From NCBI RefSeq assembly GCF_015207035.1, contig NZ_JADEXQ010000009.1, positions 1 to 64,000 of the forward strand: 64,000 bases of DNA, written 5' to 3'. Positions within the stretch are counted from its first letter, which is position 1. Each line of letters opens with the position of its first letter. The stretch comes from Romeriopsis navalis LEGE 11480 (lineage in GTDB: Bacteria; Cyanobacteriota; Cyanobacteriia; Leptolyngbyales; Leptolyngbyaceae). The notes beneath the pieces were generated by a model, which did not search any database, was not told the DNA's origin, and saw nothing but the letters and a program-made list of their open reading frames with translations. Positions 61,914 through 64,000 of the stretch are shown here, one piece after another. The position numbers and the translations under genes were made by a program.

Positions 61914-64000
61914 CGCGATCGCGTCCTCCTAGCGGAATCGTAAACTTGAACGTCACGCCCTCCTCCGACTCGGATTCCAGCCAGATTCGACCCCGATGAC
62001 ATTCGACAATCTTTTTGCAGATCGCCAGCCCCATACCGGACCCCGGATATTCATCCCGCGTATGCAACCGCTGGAAAATCACAAAAATCCGATCGGCAAA
62101 CTGTGGGTCAATGCCAATGCCGTTATCCTTGACGGAGAACTGCCAATCTTCTTCCAAGCGTTCCACCCCGATATGGATCTGGGGGGTGCGATCGGGATGG
62201 CGGAACTTCATCGCATTGCCGATGAGATTTTGGAACAGCTGCATTAACTGGGTGGAATCGGCGACGATCGTTGGCATTGTATCGGCCACAATTTCTGTTT
62301 CTGTTTCTGCGATGCGCCCGCGTAAATTGCCGAGTGCCCGCTGTAATGGCTCATCTACGGGTGTGAGTTGCCATTCCACCCCCTGCAAATCCACCTTGGA
62401 ATAGACCAAGACATCATCAATGAGGGTTTGCATCAGGCTGACGCCTTCCACTGCAAAATCAATGAAGTCCTTGGCATCCGCATCTAACGCGTCGTTGTAG
62501 CGCATTTCCAGCAGTTGCACATAGTTCGCGACTTGATTCAGCGGCTCTTGCAGGTCATGGGAGGCAACATAGGCAAACTTTTTCAGCTCACCATTGGAGC
62601 GGGCTAAATCCTGGGCCAAAATCGCTAATTCTTCGGCTTGGCGCAGCACAATATTAACGATCGCCTTGCGCAATTCTAAGACGGCCTTCACTTCGACGGA
62701 TTGCCACGGTAATGACTGTAGTTGCACCGTTTCTTTCCACGCATCGAAGGATTTCCGAGGACAGAGACGTGGGGCTTGACCCGATTCATCAAGTTCATAG
62801 GCATGATGTGGATCGCCGCCCCAATTGACTGTCTGTAGGACCTCCGGGCGGAACCACAGGACATAGCTGCGTTTCGAAATCGGAATTGCCAATAACCCAC
62901 TCGCGACATCCTTAAATCGCTCGGCATCGGAATAGAGTAACGGCAGTGAATCCGTATAAAAGACATCTTCCTGGACATTTTTCGAGAGCCACTGGGCCAG
63001 ATAATCCAGTTCGCGGTCAGCCGGGGTGCGGCCGATCGTGGTCCAATGGCCATTAAAGCAAATTGCCGCGCCTGAAGCGGCAGCTAGATCCAATAAATTG
63101 GGTCGATCCTGAGTCAAGGCGTGAATAAAGTCACTTGACTGTGCCATCCGCTCAAACAGTGACGACTGAACCTGCGCTAGCTTCATCCGATAGTGATAAT
63201 CGGCCTCCTCCTCCCGCGTTGCGATTTCGGAGAAGACCACACGCCCCAGGAATTCGCAGGCTTTCCGCACTTCATAGGGCACATACTTTGCGGTGCCATG
63301 ATGACAGGCAATTAAGCCCCATAATTTATCATCCTTCATCAGCGAAATCGTTAACGATGCCCCGACGCCCATATTGTGTAAATACTCAATATGACAAGGG
63401 TAAGCACTGCGCAAAATTGACTGAATTAAGTCGACCGGCTGACCGGTTTGGGGATTTTCACGCGGGAATAATGGTGCCGACTTGGCGCTTGTATCCGGAA
63501 TCACCCGAATCCAATTTGACAAAAACATCTGCCGCGCCGTTTGGGGAATATCTGACTCCGGATAATGCAAGCCCAAATACGGCTCTAGCGCTTCAATCTT
63601 CTCTTCTGCCACGACTTCTCCATGGCCATCTTCATCAAACTTGTAGAGCATCACCCGATCGAAGCCGGTCACCTTACGCACTTCACCCACAATGATTTGA
63701 CAGAAATCGCGCAGATTGGCACTGGTTTGCAACTGACCAATTGACGCCTGCGCCAAGTGGTAAAAACTCAAAAATGGAATATTTTCGCTGGTGACTGCGA
63801 GTTCTAGTTCCATAACCAAGAACCCATCACTGGTGCGATGCACGATCGCATCAAACACGCTGTAATCATCACCAGATTTACGCACCCACATCTTTGTAGG
63901 GTTGAGTAATTCGAGATTGTCCTGGGCCAGCCCTTCGCGAAACTGACTCAGTTGGAAACTATCAAATAACCGTTCGACGCCCAAATCCAGAACTTCTTGG
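61879..64000 (-). CDS. cph1: Cph1-type phytochrome histidine kinase (5' end missing)
   Basis: The frame continues past the right edge (residues before LGVERLFDSFQL are visible), so at least part of the PAS domain lies outside. Present are the rest of the PAS (to about 85), the GAF (about 95-260) with LRSAYPCHIEYLHNMGVG providing the bilin-attaching Cys-His, a PHY region (about 280-450), HisKA (FAYVASHDLQEPLNQV) and HATPase (LFQNLIGNAMKF, DNGIGI, GSGMGLAICKK). It should carry phycocyanobilin and switch between red and far-red forms. Rcp1 follows immediately. Confidence 0.95.
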   Translation of the reverse strand, partial: QEVLDLGVERLFDSFQLSQFREGLAQDNLELLNPTKMWVRKSGDDYSVFDAIVHRTSDGFLVMELELAVTSENIPFLSFYHLAQASIGQLQTSANLRDFCQIIVGEVRKVTGFDRVMLYKFDEDGHGEVVAEEKIEALEPYLGLHYPESDIPQTARQMFLSNWIRVIPDTSAKSAPLFPRENPQTGQPVDLIQSILRSAYPCHIEYLHNMGVGASLTISLMKDDKLWGLIACHHGTAKYVPYEVRKACEFLGRVVFSEIATREEEADYHYRMKLAQVQSSLFERMAQSSDFIHALTQDRPNLLDLAAASGAAICFNGHWTTIGRTPADRELDYLAQWLSKNVQEDVFYTDSLPLLYSDAERFKDVASGLLAIPISKRSYVLWFRPEVLQTVNWGGDPHHAYELDESGQAPRLCPRKSFDAWKETVQLQSLPWQSVEVKAVLELRKAIVNIVLRQAEELAILAQDLARSNGELKKFAYVASHDLQEPLNQVANYVQLLEMRYNDALDADAKDFIDFAVEGVSLMQTLIDDVLVYSKVDLQGVEWQLTPVDEPLQRALGNLRGRIAETETEIVADTMPTIVADSTQLMQLFQNLIGNAMKFRHPDRTPQIHIGVERLEEDWQFSVKDNGIGIDPQFADRIFVIFQRLHTRDEYPGSGMGLAICKKIVECHRGRIWLESESEEGVTFKFTIPLGGRDRDGNGRQNYLLS

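Overview
The window reads as chromosomal DNA of a filamentous cyanobacterium. Evidence: an intact fraC-fraD-fraE set (septal/filament-integrity genes restricted to filamentous cyanobacteria), a Cph1-type phytochrome with its Rcp1 regulator, an SLH-OprB porin, a SmtA metallothionein, a secreted orthocaspase/CHAT cluster and frequent GCGATCGC-type octamers. No rRNA, tRNA or CRISPR array was seen. The genus cannot be fixed from the sequence alone.

Layout. 1-8.6 kb: a phosphate-stress-like region with an OmpR/PhoB response regulator, a choice-of-anchor I protein with an RTX tail, a small exported protein, a Tat-exported PhoX phosphatase and a triple-repeat protein with a near-identical RTX tail. 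Pho-box-like arrays (8-bp repeats every 11 bp) lie upstream of three of these genes. 8.8-15.3 kb: GT1 and GT11 glycosyltransferases, HU, an AGE-family epimerase and UvrC, with a palindromic dispersed repeat. 15.5-29.8 kb: a zinc-homeostasis island. Five Zur-box palindromes control folE-cobW; a znuA operon carrying a degenerate CobW-like NTPase and two altered metallophosphoesterases; a His-rich CobW with divergent zur; a TonB-like protein with divergent second znuA; and a SidA-like flavoprotein. A His-rich porin follows znuA2, and a 54-aa SmtA metallothionein lies beside the first znuA. 29.8-34.3 kb: malQ and alaS.

34.5-41.9 kb: accessory DNA. A G-rich TPR gene is followed by an A+T-rich pair encoding a two-TM protein and a NACHT NTPase that share a sequence motif at the junction-facing ends, an arrangement reminiscent of amyloid-signalling NLR/effector pairs. 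Then come an XRE regulator divergent from a DUF2834 gene with a perfect 27-bp palindrome between them, a YihY/BrkB membrane protein and a Cys-repeat exported protein. 42-49 kb: orthocaspase, TPR-CHAT and coiled-coil proteins, all with export signals. 49-64 kb: RraA-like protein, SemiSWEET, a tandem CobO fusion, fraCDE, a hybrid kinase, an unknown exported protein, a divergent type IA topoisomerase, and the cph1-rcp1-hybrid kinase group running off the right edge.

The strongest candidates for undescribed biology are the znuA operon, whose two phosphoesterase-fold proteins have lost canonical metal ligands (one has cysteine in two ligand positions), and the NACHT/two-TM pair. Functions are assigned from recognisable motifs only; no database search was run.
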